Positions 18,726 to 28,036 are shown, counted from the first letter of the stretch. The stretch is DNA of 64,000 bases from Flavobacterium aquatile LMG 4008 = ATCC 11947 (GCF_000757385.1 NZ_JRHH01000006.1:1-64000), one strand, 5' to 3'. The notes: a model not told the origin generated them from the sequence alone. Program-made: numbers and translations.

Positions 18726-19415
18726 ATGAAACTAAACTCAAAACTTATAATTTTAATTCTTCTTATTTCAAACTTCAATTTTGCTCAAGAGCAACCTAAT
18801 GATTTCAAATCAATTGTTACTTTTAGTACATTTTCACCTTTAATAAGTTATGCGCCACGATGGAATTTGGGATATATCAGAAAAGTCGATAAACGATATT
18901 GGGTTGGTTTAGAACTTGGTTATGGTTCTAAAAATATATCTGTAAATTTTGCAGAAGATGGCGGTTGGATTGACAATGACTACAAACTATTTGAAATTAG
19001 ACCTGAGTTTTATTATGATTTACGACCAAAATCTAAATTAAAACATTTACTTTCATTAGAATTATTTTACATAAATCATTCAGACAAATTCAAAAATGAA
19101 AGATATTTTAACATAGAAAATAACACCTATTATAATTACGATGCAGCAGATTACAAAAGGATTAAATATGGAATGAACATCAATCATAGTTTAATTTACA
19201 ATATCACCACTAAATTGGCGCTACTGCAAAAAGTTGGAGTAGGTTTACGAAGTAGAGATGTGAAATATTCTAACGTTGTGAACCAAATGGAAGATTTAAA
19301 TTATGAAGGACCTAACTCATTTGTATTTCCGGTTAATGATGGATTTTTGCGTAATGAAGGAAAAGCAACTGCTTTCAATTTTAATCTTGACTTGAAAATA
19401 ATATATAAATTTTAA
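18726..19415 (+). CDS. Outer-membrane beta-barrel-like protein, uncharacterised
   Basis: The 229-aa protein starts with a signal peptide (KLNSKLIILILLISNFNFAQ). The rest alternates polar and aromatic residues in strand-like stretches (RYWVGLELGYGSKNISVNF, KLFEIRPEFYYDLRP, HLLSLELFYINHSD, KYGMNINHSLIYNITTKLAL) and ends with FNFNLDLKIIYKF, whose terminal Phe is typical of outer-membrane barrels. It most likely sits in the outer membrane as an 8- to 10-strand barrel. No catalytic motif is seen. The 160-bp gap upstream shows no gene. Confidence 0.75.
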   Translation: MKLNSKLIILILLISNFNFAQEQPNDFKSIVTFSTFSPLISYAPRWNLGYIRKVDKRYWVGLELGYGSKNISVNFAEDGGWIDNDYKLFEIRPEFYYDLRPKSKLKHLLSLELFYINHSDKFKNERYFNIENNTYYNYDAADYKRIKYGMNINHSLIYNITTKLALLQKVGVGLRSRDVKYSNVVNQMEDLNYEGPNSFVFPVNDGFLRNEGKATAFNFNLDLKIIYKF

Positions 19416-19516
19416 AAGTATTGCTTTATCTAAATCCAAATCAAGTTTTCTCGCTTTTTTAAAAGAAATTGAGTGTTACTTCTCACAGGAATGACGAAGA
19501 TCATAAACATTAAAAC

Positions 19517-20521
19517 CTACTTCAAAGTAAAACTTGTCTTTCCTACCAAATCATCTCTATCGAAAATATTGATAAAGTAAACTCCTTTTTGGAACTCTTC
19601 TTGAAGAAATTCTTGAGTAATGGTTGTAGTTTCGTTGTTATAATCAAATGATTTTTTGAAACTGTAAGTCAATGATTCGTTGTCGAAAAATTCGGTAACA
19701 CGTTTTCCTAAAACATTATTTTTTCCGTTGATGATTTGAAAATAATAGGTTTTATCGCCAGCTTTAGCATTTGGATTTCCGTCTAAAGTGAATGTAATTT
19801 TAAGTAAATCGGCTCGACTTGCATTTGTAGTTTCTTCTTGTTTAGATGCCGATTTAGAAATAAATGCTCCGGCTTTTACATTAGACATAGAAACTTTGGC
19901 ATATTTTTTTTCTGAAGATTTTGGTTGTGCTGGTGTTTCGGTTTTAGTAACTACTGGTTCTGGTTTGGAAGTAGCAACTTTAGAAAAAACATCTTCTTGT
20001 TTAGCTGTAGCAACTTCTTTTTTTGCCTCTGCCTGAGTTTCCTTTTTTGGAACAACATTATCTGTTTTAGGAATAGTAATTTCGGTTGAATTTGTAATTT
20101 CCTTTGTTGGTTTTGGCTTTGGAGTTTTAGAAACTACTTTGCTTTTTTTACCTTTTAAAACCACAATTTCATCTACTAAAACCTTCATTTTAGATTCTAA
20201 ATTTTGGTATTCGGTTTTGTATTTTATAAGTGAATTGGCATCGCCTTTAGTTTTTTCTAATTCTAAAACTAACATTTTTACGCGTTCCTTTTCTTCTTGT
20301 AAAGCTTTGTAAGTATTGGTTTTATCTGCGATTTTAGTGTCGTACATCAACTTTAATTCTTCAATTTCTTGCAATACTTTTTTATCATTGCTGATGCTTG
20401 AAGGTTCGGTTATAGAATTGAAAGAGTTTCCACCCAAAATGTAACCAATACTTCCTGCAAGAAGAATTAATAGAAGACCTATAATTCCGATTAAAATTGG
20501 TACACTTTTTTTGTTGCTCAT
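19517..20521 (-). CDS. Membrane-anchored coiled-coil protein with beta-rich C-terminal domain (paralogue 1)
   Basis: The 334-aa protein starts at the ATG at 20521 (MSNKKSVPILIGIIG); a longer frame upstream to 20584 lacks a plausible start. It has one N-terminal membrane segment (VPILIGIIGLLLILLAGSIGY), a ~90-residue coiled coil, a Lys/Pro/Thr/Glu-rich disordered linker of ~80 residues (KTPKPKPTKEI, KPEPVVTKTETPAQPK), and a C-terminal domain (SRADLLKITFTLDGNPNAKAG...KGVYFINIFDRDDLVGKT). The same C-terminal domain and layout occur in the adjacent gene 20643-21527, so the two are tandem duplicates; only this one has the linker. The domain probably faces the periplasm. Function unknown. Confidence 0.85.
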   Translation of the reverse strand: MSNKKSVPILIGIIGLLLILLAGSIGYILGGNSFNSITEPSSISNDKKVLQEIEELKLMYDTKIADKTNTYKALQEEKERVKMLVLELEKTKGDANSLIKYKTEYQNLESKMKVLVDEIVVLKGKKSKVVSKTPKPKPTKEITNSTEITIPKTDNVVPKKETQAEAKKEVATAKQEDVFSKVATSKPEPVVTKTETPAQPKSSEKKYAKVSMSNVKAGAFISKSASKQEETTNASRADLLKITFTLDGNPNAKAGDKTYYFQIINGKNNVLGKRVTEFFDNESLTYSFKKSFDYNNETTTITQEFLQEEFQKGVYFINIFDRDDLVGKTSFTLK

Positions 20522-20596
20522 TGATTTAGGATTATAACACAAAATAACACCAAAAAAGCTATAAGTAGTAGTTGATAAACTCACAAGTTATAAACA

Positions 20597-20622
20597 AAAA
20601 AGGCACGCAAATGCGCACCTTT
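20597..20622 (-). terminator. Terminator between the coiled-coil paralogues
   Basis: On the minus strand AAAAGG and CCTTTT enclose a GTGCGCATTTGCGTG core that itself pairs, followed by T residues. It would end the upstream gene 20643-21527, so the downstream paralogue probably has its own promoter. Confidence 0.6.
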
Positions 20623-20642
20623 TAAGTCAATTATAATTGAAA

Positions 20643-21527
20643 TTATTTTAGTGTGAAACTAGTTTTAGAAACCAATTCGTTTTTATCAAAAACATTTACA
20701 AAGTAAGTTCCTTTTGCAAAATCTTTACCTGGCAAATTTTCTGTTACTTGAACCGATTTGTTTTCGTATTGAACTGTTGTTATAAAACTGTACGTCAAAG
20801 AATTTTCTCCAAATGTCGCCGTAGCTTTATCTCCAAGAACATTGTTTTTACTATCAATTACTTGAACGTAATATTGTTTGTCGCCAGTTTTTGCAACAGC
20901 ATTTTCAGCAATTGTAAAGCTTACTTTTAAGATATCCGCTCTACTTGCTTTTTCAGTAGCAATTTCTTTACCAGAACTTCTTTTCTTGTAAGCTGAAGTT
21001 TTTAAATTTGAAATTGTCAATTTAGACGCTTTTTCAACTGTTTTAGTCAATTCTTCGTTTTGTCCAACAAGAGTTTTGGTGTAATTTTTAGTATCTTCAA
21101 GAACTACTTTTGTTGAATCTAAATTAGTAGTCAAAGATTGATTTTCTTTCTTTAACACATCAACTTCTTGCATTAAACTGTTCATTTTTACCTGTAAAGC
21201 ATTGTACTGACCTCTATACTTAGAAAGTTCGGCAACAGTTCCTTTAGATTTTTCTAGTTGCGAAATTAAGTTTACCACTTTTTCTCTTTCTGCAATAAGT
21301 TCATCACTCATTGACGTGTTTTCTGCAATTGCAGCATCATAAGTTGTTTTTAGCTCTTGCAAATCTTTTAATACATTTTCTTTCTCAGTTTTTTCAGTTT
21401 TTACAACATTTTCTAAAGTAGAAGTATCAGTTGTTAACTTGTAAATGTAGAATAAACTTCCTAGTAATAGCAGTGAAAGTACAGCAATTACAACTTTTAA
21501 AGACGAGTTACTTTTTTGATTTTCCAT
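20643..21527 (-). CDS. Membrane-anchored coiled-coil protein with beta-rich C-terminal domain (paralogue 2)
   Basis: The 294-aa protein has an N-terminal membrane helix (LKVVIAVLSLLLLGSLFYIY), a long coiled coil of ~125 residues (TEKENVLKDLQELKTTYDAA, KMNSLMQEVDVLKKENQSL) and a C-terminal domain SRADILKVSFTIAENAVAKTG...KGTYFVNVFDKNELVSKTSFTLK that matches the neighbouring 19517-20521 protein closely, down to the last four residues FTLK. Both proteins also share ISNLKTSAYKK / MSNVKAGAFISK ahead of that domain. Coiled-coil inner-membrane proteins of this kind are common in Flavobacteria but not characterised. Confidence 0.85.
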   Translation of the reverse strand: MENQKSNSSLKVVIAVLSLLLLGSLFYIYKLTTDTSTLENVVKTEKTEKENVLKDLQELKTTYDAAIAENTSMSDELIAEREKVVNLISQLEKSKGTVAELSKYRGQYNALQVKMNSLMQEVDVLKKENQSLTTNLDSTKVVLEDTKNYTKTLVGQNEELTKTVEKASKLTISNLKTSAYKKRSSGKEIATEKASRADILKVSFTIAENAVAKTGDKQYYVQVIDSKNNVLGDKATATFGENSLTYSFITTVQYENKSVQVTENLPGKDFAKGTYFVNVFDKNELVSKTSFTLK

Positions 21528-21556
21528 AGGAGTATTTTTTTTAATTTTTGATTTTG

Positions 21557-21564
21557 TAAAGATA
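21557..21564 (-). promoter_or_regulatory. Near-consensus -7 box (TATCTTTA) of paralogue 2
   Basis: On the minus strand TATCTTTA differs from TAnnTTTG at the last base and lies 29 bp before the ATG at 21527. Confidence 0.4.
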
Positions 21565-21621
21565 GACGTTATTTCTAAACGTAAATTTATAAGATTTTAG
21601 TATTTCTTTATATAATTACAC

Positions 21622-21629
21622 TATTTTTG
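21622..21629 (+). promoter_or_regulatory. -7 box (TATTTTTG) of hutG
   Basis: TATTTTTG fits TAnnTTTG and lies 14 bp before the hutG ATG, implying a leader of about 10 nt. It stands back to back with the minus-strand box at 21557-21564. Confidence 0.5.
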
Positions 21630-21643
21630 AACAAATATTTTTC

Positions 21644-22684
21644 ATGGACAAGCTTATTCGATTTACAACAGCCGATTTATCAAAAGTCACTAATTATAGA
21701 AGTGGCGAAGTAAAATTTGGCGAAAAAATGGTAGTAATACCTCAAAATGAAGATGTTTCTACCTTTCTAAAGAACTGCGAACCTCAATTTGTGTTGTTTG
21801 GAATACCTGAAGATATTGGTGTAAGAGCCAACTATGGTCGACCTGGAGCAGATTCGGCTTGGGAAAGCGCTATAAAAAGCATTGCAAATATCCAACACAA
21901 CCGATTTTCTAAAGGATACAACATCTTAGTTCTTGGGCAACTAGACGTTTCAGAAGAAATGGAAGCCATTCAGCATTTGGATTTTCATAAGATTGAAGAT
22001 CGCAAAAAAATGAGCGAACTTGTTGTGAAAATCGATAAAGAAGTGGTTCATATAATTAGTCAAATTGTAAAAGCAGGAAAAATTCCGATTGTAATTGGTG
22101 GCGGACATAATAATGCTTACGGAAATATAAAAGGAACAGCATTGGCAAAAGGAAAACCAATAAACGCTATCAACTTCGATGCGCATTCCGACTTTAGAAT
22201 TTTGGAAGGCAGACACAGTGGTAACGGATTTTCGTATGCTTATGAAGAAGGATTTCTTAAGAAATATTTCATCTTTGGATTACATGAAAGCTATACTTCT
22301 AAAAGTGTTCTTGACCGACTTAAAACTTTAAAAGACCGCGTTTTATACAATACTTATGATGCTGTAAAAATTAAAAAGACAAAAGATTTCAATTTAGAAA
22401 TGCATCTTGCTCACGAATTTATAAAAAATGACAGTTACGGAATTGAAATTGATTTAGATTCGATACCCAACATTCCTTGTAGTGCAATGACCTTGAGTGG
22501 TTATTCTGTAGAAGAATTACGTCAGTTTATTTATTTCTTCGGAAGGCATGAAAATGCTAGTTACATTCACATTTGCGAAGGTGCACCAAGTTTAGATAAC
22601 GATAAAAATAATCACTTAGTAGGAAAATTAATTGGGTACTTAATTACTGATTTTATTAAAGCAAAAATGGAAATTGAATCTTAA
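21644..22684 (+). CDS. hutG: Formimidoylglutamase-like ureohydrolase
   Basis: The 346-aa protein belongs to the arginase/agmatinase fold. The binuclear manganese ligands are visible: GGGHNN (152-157), DAHSD (179-183) and GIEIDLDSIP (about 265). The N-terminal LFGIPEDIGVRANYGRPGAD is typical of the Bacteroidota HutG form, which hydrolyses N-formimidoyl-glutamate to formamide and glutamate in histidine breakdown. No other hut gene is next to it, so the substrate is assigned by family resemblance. It has its own promoter box 14 bp upstream. Confidence 0.88.
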   Translation: MDKLIRFTTADLSKVTNYRSGEVKFGEKMVVIPQNEDVSTFLKNCEPQFVLFGIPEDIGVRANYGRPGADSAWESAIKSIANIQHNRFSKGYNILVLGQLDVSEEMEAIQHLDFHKIEDRKKMSELVVKIDKEVVHIISQIVKAGKIPIVIGGGHNNAYGNIKGTALAKGKPINAINFDAHSDFRILEGRHSGNGFSYAYEEGFLKKYFIFGLHESYTSKSVLDRLKTLKDRVLYNTYDAVKIKKTKDFNLEMHLAHEFIKNDSYGIEIDLDSIPNIPCSAMTLSGYSVEELRQFIYFFGRHENASYIHICEGAPSLDNDKNNHLVGKLIGYLITDFIKAKMEIES

Positions 22685-22708
22685 CATTCCTTTTCGCTAA
22701 ATATAGCC

Positions 22709-22716
22709 TATCTTTG
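22709..22716 (+). promoter_or_regulatory. -7 box (TATCTTTG) of the DEAD-box helicase
   Basis: TATCTTTG is a perfect TAnnTTTG match, 35 bp before the ATG at 22751. A transcript starting about 7 nt later would begin near the in-frame TTG at 22724, which argues for the ATG as the true start. Confidence 0.55.
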
Positions 22717-22750
22717 CAATCACTTGAAACAGTTCAAGACGATTATATTT

Positions 22751-24001
22751 ATGACATTCAGCGATTTAAATTTATTAAAAAACATACAACAATCATTAAC
22801 CGAAGAAGGTTATGAAAACCCAACTCCTATTCAGCAACAAGCTATTCCTATCATTATGGAAGGAACTGATTTGGTTGGTTGTGCACAAACAGGAACCGGA
22901 AAAACTGCAGCTTTTGCAATACCTATTATAAATTCATTACATCGAATTGTTGGTTCATCAGCAAAGCGAAAAATGATTAGAACTTTAGTTGTAACGCCAA
23001 CTAGAGAACTTGCAATACAAATTGACGAAAGTATCAACACCTACGGAAAATATACCAATATTCGTTCGATGGTAATTTTTGGTGGAGTTAGTCAAGTGCC
23101 TCAAGTAGATCAATTAAAAAAAGGAATTGACATTTTAATTGCAACTCCAGGACGATTATTAGATTTACACAAACAAGGATTTATCGATTTGGACCATATG
23201 CATCATTTGGTTTTAGACGAAGCCGATCAAATGCTTGATATGGGTTTTATTAACGATGTAAAAAAGATAGTAAAACTAACTCCAGATAACAGACAAACAC
23301 TTTTGTTTTCGGCTACAATGCCAATGGCAATTCGTGAACTTGCGGATACTTTTCTAACGAAACCAAAATATGTTTCTGTTGACCCAGTTTCATCGACAGC
23401 AGAAAAAGTGAATCAGAAAGTGTATTTTGTTGGAAAAGAAGATAAAAGAAAGTTATTATACCACATCATCAGAAATGATAAATTAGAAAACGTACTGGTT
23501 TTTACAAGAACAAAACATGGAGCCGATAACGTTGTGAAAGCTTTAAAGAAAAATAACGTAACTGCCGAAGCTATTCACGGAGACAAATCGCAAAATGCAA
23601 GACAACGTGTTTTGGATGCTTTTAAAAATAAAGAAATCTCGGTTTTAGTTGCTACTGATATTGCTGCAAGAGGAATTGACATTGAAAGTTTACCTTATGT
23701 CATCAATTTTGACATTCCTAATATTTCTGAAACTTATGTTCACCGAATTGGTAGAACTGGACGTGCAGGAAATACTGGATTAGCCATTTCATTTTGTGCC
23801 AAAGACGAGCAACCGTATTGGAAAGATATCGAGAAATTGATTAAAATGAATATTAAGGTAGAGAAAGAACATCCTTATCCTTACACCGATGAAGTACCAA
23901 ATCCTGATGCAAAACCCGATTTGAGAAATAAAAAGAAACCCGAAGCTGCCAATTCAAGAAAATCGGATGCTTCTAAAAAGAACAAAAAACGCTGGTATTA
24001 A
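22751..24001 (+). CDS. DEAD-box ATP-dependent RNA helicase (RhlE-like)
   Basis: The 416-aa cytoplasmic enzyme unwinds RNA duplexes, typically in ribosome assembly or mRNA turnover. All motifs are present: Q motif YENPTPIQQQAIP, Walker A AQTGTGKT (45-52), TPTRELAIQ, ATPGRLLDL, VLDEADQML, FSATMP, ARGIDIESLPYVINFD and HRIGRTGRAG. The tail is short and basic (KKKPEAANSRKSDASKKNKK), suited to RNA binding. ATG 22751 (MTFSDLNLL) is chosen over TTG 22724 because of promoter position and family starts. Its last 4 bp overlap the convergent histidine kinase gene. Confidence 0.95.
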   Translation: MTFSDLNLLKNIQQSLTEEGYENPTPIQQQAIPIIMEGTDLVGCAQTGTGKTAAFAIPIINSLHRIVGSSAKRKMIRTLVVTPTRELAIQIDESINTYGKYTNIRSMVIFGGVSQVPQVDQLKKGIDILIATPGRLLDLHKQGFIDLDHMHHLVLDEADQMLDMGFINDVKKIVKLTPDNRQTLLFSATMPMAIRELADTFLTKPKYVSVDPVSSTAEKVNQKVYFVGKEDKRKLLYHIIRNDKLENVLVFTRTKHGADNVVKALKKNNVTAEAIHGDKSQNARQRVLDAFKNKEISVLVATDIAARGIDIESLPYVINFDIPNISETYVHRIGRTGRAGNTGLAISFCAKDEQPYWKDIEKLIKMNIKVEKEHPYPYTDEVPNPDAKPDLRNKKKPEAANSRKSDASKKNKKRWY

Positions 24002-24017
24002 TCAGCGTTTTTTTTGT
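23983..24017. terminator. Bidirectional terminator inside two overlapping gene ends
   Basis: AACGCTG (23988-23994) pairs with CAGCGTT (24003-24009), with A-run before and T-run after, so it can stop transcripts from both sides. It lies in the last codons of both the helicase and the convergent kinase, whose stops overlap. The same AACGCTG/CAGCGTT stem recurs at 40650-40671. Confidence 0.8.
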
Positions 24018-26205
24018 TTATAATATTGGTGATTATTTGAAATAATTTTACGGGTTCGAATGGTTTTATAATAATATCATTCATTCCGCTAGCTAGTGCC
24101 TCTTCCGTTATTTCTTCTTTATCAAAAGCTGTTAAGGCAATAACTGGAATGGTTATTCCTTTTTTTCGAATGAGTTTTGTAGTTTCAAATCCGTTGATTA
24201 TTGGCATATTAATATCCATTAAGACTACATCAAAAGCTTCTGATTCTAGTAAATTTATAGCAGCATAACCATCATCAATTATTTGACATTTGAAATTATT
24301 TCCTTCAAGGATTTTTTTGGTTACAATTTGGTTGATTTTATTATCTTCAACTACAAGAATTTTATAGAAATGCTTAGATGATAAATCAACTTCAATATTG
24401 TTTATAATTTCGTTGCGTTTAGATTCATCCGATTCAAATCCGATTGTGAATGTAAATGTAGTTCCAACTCCTTCTTCACTTTCTAGCTCAACTTTACTAC
24501 CAAAAAGTTCGGCTAATTTTTGCACAATTGATAATCCTAAACCTGTTCCTTGATAATCGCCTTCTTTACGCTCAATTTGAACAAACTTTTCAAAAATTTT
24601 CTCTTGGTCTACTTTAGCAATTCCAACTCCAGTATCACTAATCTGAAACTTAATAAAACTTTTGGTTCCTTCTACTCTATCTAAATCAGCAATAATTTTT
24701 ACTTCTCCGTTTTTAGTAAACTTCAAAGCGTTGCTTACCAAATTCATGAAAATTTGAGAAAGACGCAATTTGTCACCAATTATAAATTCGGGAATAGACG
24801 AATCGATTTTTAAAATCAACTTATTATTGTTCTTGACTGCAATAAATTCTAACGATTCAATGATAGTTTTAATTTCGTCAGAAATATTGAAAATCATATT
24901 TTCTAAAACAATCTTATTCTCCTCAATTTTATTTATTTGAAGTAAATCATTCACTAACGAAAGTAAATATCTAGCAGAAAACTTGAGCGAATTTAAATGC
25001 GGGCTGCTTGCCAACTCCTTGTGTTCTTCTAATATGATATTGGTTATTCCAACTACACCATACAAAGGAGTTCGTAATTCATGACTAATTGTAGAGACAA
25101 ATTGGGTTTTTAATTGCGAAGCAACTTCGGCTTTTTCTTTTGCAATTTTTAATTCCTCATTGGCAATTTTTAATTCCTTATTAGATTGATCTCTAAATTT
25201 ATTATTTTTATATAACGAATACAGCAATAATAACAGAATAAAAAATATGATTACAAAAAGTAGAACAATAAGTTTAGATTCTTTTAAATCTTTGGATTGC
25301 TCGTCTTTTTCTCCTTCAATTCTATTAATTTGACGTTCTAATTCATCAAGTTCAATTTCTCCTCCAGCAAGTTTTACTTTCTTAATTCGCTCATCATTAT
25401 AAACCTTTTCTTTTAATTCTTTGTGAAGGTTTAAATAATAAAACGCTTTTTCAAAATCTTTATTTTTTTTGTAATGGGTTGCATAATCATTGTAAACATC
25501 GCAAACATTAGAATCCAACAGTTGAGTTGTATTGAGTTCGCTCAATCGAATTGCTTCATTGAAAAACAACTCTGCTTTTGGATTGTCTTTCAAGTTACTA
25601 TAATAAGAACCATACATTGAGCACATTGAAATTTTGGCCTCAAGTTGATTTCCTTTCACAACAAAGTCTTTTATACTATTTAAGTATTCTACACCATTAT
25701 TATAATCATTTATAGCAAAATAAGCAGAACAAATATTCAATCGAGTATACATTATTTCGATAGAATCTTTGATTTTTTCTGAATAAATTAAAGCTTTTTT
25801 ATAATATTTTATACTTGTTTTAAAGTCATTTTTTCTATACGAATATAGACTTCCTAAGTTATTATTAACCCAATCTTTAATCGAATCATTATTTGTTAAA
25901 TTGGCATGATAAAGAGCTTTATTATAGTAGTTTAAACCTTTATCAACATTGTAAAATTCTTCGAAATTTAATCCTATAATATTATAGGATTTAGCCATAA
26001 GTTCGTCATCTTTAATAAGATAAGCGTCGTTGAGAGCAATTTTAGAAAGCTTTAATGATTTATCAACATCTAGATTGAAAAAAGCATTTCCAGCATCTTC
26101 TAGCAGTTTTTCAATCTCTTTTTTCGAACGAGTTTGTTCTTGAGAAAAAGCAAAATTCTGGAGAATTAAAGCAAATAGAAGTAAATATATTTTTTTAAAT
26201 TTCAA
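23998..26205 (-). CDS. TPR-containing hybrid sensor histidine kinase
   Basis: The 735-aa protein begins with a signal peptide (KFKKIYLLLFALILQNFAFSQ), followed by a periplasmic TPR region of about 260 residues (YNIIGLNFEEFYNVDKGLNY, NNLGSLYSYRK), a membrane helix (LIVLLFVIIFFILLLLLYSLY, about 310-330), a coiled coil, HisKA with FVSTISHELRTPLYGVVG, HATPase_c (NLVSNALKFTKNGE, DTGVGIAKVDQE, GTGLGLSIVQKL) and a C-terminal receiver (KILVVEDNKINQ, VVLMDINMPIING, phospho-Asp in MDI). It should sense an envelope signal through the TPR part and phosphorylate its own receiver. No DNA-binding output is fused; a phosphotransfer partner is not in the neighbourhood. Convergent with the helicase gene. Confidence 0.93.
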   Translation of the reverse strand: MKFKKIYLLLFALILQNFAFSQEQTRSKKEIEKLLEDAGNAFFNLDVDKSLKLSKIALNDAYLIKDDELMAKSYNIIGLNFEEFYNVDKGLNYYNKALYHANLTNNDSIKDWVNNNLGSLYSYRKNDFKTSIKYYKKALIYSEKIKDSIEIMYTRLNICSAYFAINDYNNGVEYLNSIKDFVVKGNQLEAKISMCSMYGSYYSNLKDNPKAELFFNEAIRLSELNTTQLLDSNVCDVYNDYATHYKKNKDFEKAFYYLNLHKELKEKVYNDERIKKVKLAGGEIELDELERQINRIEGEKDEQSKDLKESKLIVLLFVIIFFILLLLLYSLYKNNKFRDQSNKELKIANEELKIAKEKAEVASQLKTQFVSTISHELRTPLYGVVGITNIILEEHKELASSPHLNSLKFSARYLLSLVNDLLQINKIEENKIVLENMIFNISDEIKTIIESLEFIAVKNNNKLILKIDSSIPEFIIGDKLRLSQIFMNLVSNALKFTKNGEVKIIADLDRVEGTKSFIKFQISDTGVGIAKVDQEKIFEKFVQIERKEGDYQGTGLGLSIVQKLAELFGSKVELESEEGVGTTFTFTIGFESDESKRNEIINNIEVDLSSKHFYKILVVEDNKINQIVTKKILEGNNFKCQIIDDGYAAINLLESEAFDVVLMDINMPIINGFETTKLIRKKGITIPVIALTAFDKEEITEEALASGMNDIIIKPFEPVKLFQIITNIINKKNAD

Positions 26206-26252
26206 TTTTTGTACTTAATATGTAATTTTTGATGAGAATAAATTTAACTAAA

Positions 26253-26278
26253 ACAAAAAATCCCAAACTCAATTGGGA
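26253..26278 (-). terminator. Rho-independent terminator of ettA
   Basis: On the minus strand TCCCAA pairs with TTGGGA over a 6-nt loop and is followed by TTTTTTG. It lies 17 bp after the ettA stop. Confidence 0.75.
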
Positions 26279-26294
26279 CTTATTGCAAATATAC

Positions 26295-27989
26295 TTAATT
26301 TCTTATTAACTTTTTATATTTAAGACGTTTCGGAGTTAAATCACCACCAAGACGTTTCTTTTTATTTTCTTCATATTCAGAGAAACCACCTTCAAAATAA
26401 TACACTTGAGAGTCGCCTTCAAAAGCTAAAATGTGTGTACAAATTCTATCCAAAAACCATCTGTCGTGCGAAATAACCACAGCACATCCAGCAAAATTCT
26501 CTAAACCTTCTTCCAAAGCACGAAGCGTATTGATATCTAAATCGTTGGTTGGCTCATCCAGTAAGAGTACATTTCCTTCTTCTTTTAAAGTCATGGCAAG
26601 ATGCAAACGGTTACGCTCACCACCAGAAAGTGCTGATACTTTTTTGTTTTGTTCGCTTCCTCCAAAATTAAATCGTGAAAGATAAGCACGAGAATTAACT
26701 TGACGTCCGCCCATCATTATTAATTCTTGACCATCACAGAAGTTTTCCCAAATAGATTTATTTGGATCAATATTAGAATGCGCTTGATCAACGTAAGCAA
26801 TTTTTACCGTTTCACCAGTTTCAAATGTTCCACCATCTGGGGTTTCTTCGCCCATAATCATTCTAAAAATAGTTGATTTACCAGCTCCATTTGGTCCGAT
26901 AATTCCAACAATTCCTGCTTGAGGCAATGTAAAATTCAAATCGTCATATAATAATTTATCGCCAAATGCTTTAGCAACACCTTTAGCTTCAATAACATTA
27001 GTTCCTAAACGCGGACCATTTGGAATGTAGATTTCTAATTTTTCGTCTAGTTCTTTTTGGTCTTCGTTCAATAATTTATCATAGTTTTGAAGACGAGCCT
27101 TTTGTTTGGTTTGTCTACCTTTTGCACCTTGACGAACCCAATCCAGCTCGCGTTCAAGAGTTTTTCTACGTTTAGAAGCTGTTTTTTCTTCTTGCTCCAT
27201 TCGTTTAGACTTTTGATCTAACCAAGAAGAATAATTTCCTTTCCATGGAATACCTTCACCTCTATCTAATTCAAGAATCCATCCAGCAACATTATCAAGG
27301 AAATATCTGTCGTGCGTTACTGCAATTACAGTTCCAGCATATTGAGCTAAGTGTTGTTCTAACCAAAGTACCGATTCGGCATCCAAGTGATTGGTTGGCT
27401 CATCCAGTAATAAAACGTCAGGTTGTTGCAATAATAATCTACATAAAGCAACACGACGACGTTCTCCTCCAGATAAATGTTTAATTGGTGTATCACCTTC
27501 TGGAGTGCGCAAAGCATCCATTGCAATTTCTAGTTTTGTATCTAATTCCCATGCGCCAGAAGCATCGATTTTATCTTGTAAATCGGCTTGTCTGTCCATT
27601 AGTTTTTGCATTTTATCTGCATCTTCATAAACTTCTGGCAAACCAAACATATCGTTGATTTTATTGAACTCTTCTAGAACCGCAACCGTTTCTGCAACAC
27701 CTTCTTTTACAATTTCTATAACTGTTTTTGTATCGTCTAAAATTGGTTCTTGTTCTAAATAACCAACCGTATATCCTGGCTGAAAAACAACATCTCCTTG
27801 ATAGTTTTTATCAACACCAGCAATAATTTTTAATAAGGATGATTTTCCAGAACCATTAAGTCCAAGAATACCAATTTTTGCTCCATAAAAGAAACTCAAA
27901 TAGATGTTTTTCAACACTTGTTTATCACTTCCTTGATACGACTTACTCAATTTTTGCATTGAGAAAATTACTTTCTTATCGTCTGACAT
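26295..27989 (-). CDS. ettA: Energy-dependent translational throttle protein EttA (ABC-F ATPase)
   Basis: The 564-aa soluble protein has two ABC domains. Both sites are canonical: Walker A GLNGSGKSS and GPNGAGKST, signatures LSGGERRRVALCRLL and LSGGERNRLHLAMTL, Walker [12 protein letters not shown] and [11 protein letters not shown]. The P-site tRNA interaction motif region between them (EELDWVRQGAKGRQTKQKAR in parts) is highly basic, as in EttA. EttA binds the ribosomal E site and gates the start of elongation according to ATP/ADP level. The minus-strand aminotransferase gene lies 47 bp upstream, so co-transcription is possible. Confidence 0.94.
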   Translation of the reverse strand: MSDDKKVIFSMQKLSKSYQGSDKQVLKNIYLSFFYGAKIGILGLNGSGKSSLLKIIAGVDKNYQGDVVFQPGYTVGYLEQEPILDDTKTVIEIVKEGVAETVAVLEEFNKINDMFGLPEVYEDADKMQKLMDRQADLQDKIDASGAWELDTKLEIAMDALRTPEGDTPIKHLSGGERRRVALCRLLLQQPDVLLLDEPTNHLDAESVLWLEQHLAQYAGTVIAVTHDRYFLDNVAGWILELDRGEGIPWKGNYSSWLDQKSKRMEQEEKTASKRRKTLERELDWVRQGAKGRQTKQKARLQNYDKLLNEDQKELDEKLEIYIPNGPRLGTNVIEAKGVAKAFGDKLLYDDLNFTLPQAGIVGIIGPNGAGKSTIFRMIMGEETPDGGTFETGETVKIAYVDQAHSNIDPNKSIWENFCDGQELIMMGGRQVNSRAYLSRFNFGGSEQNKKVSALSGGERNRLHLAMTLKEEGNVLLLDEPTNDLDINTLRALEEGLENFAGCAVVISHDRWFLDRICTHILAFEGDSQVYYFEGGFSEYEENKKKRLGGDLTPKRLKYKKLIRN

Positions 27990-28036
27990 AGTATTATATT
28001 AAATTTTTGATATTAGATTTTAGATATTTAAATTCC

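Noticed and set aside
20522-20584. N-terminal extension of the coiled-coil protein (MSLSTTTYSFFG...)
   Set aside because: Would place a second, unlike hydrophobic stretch before the membrane helix; the ATG at 20521 matches the plan of the paralogue.
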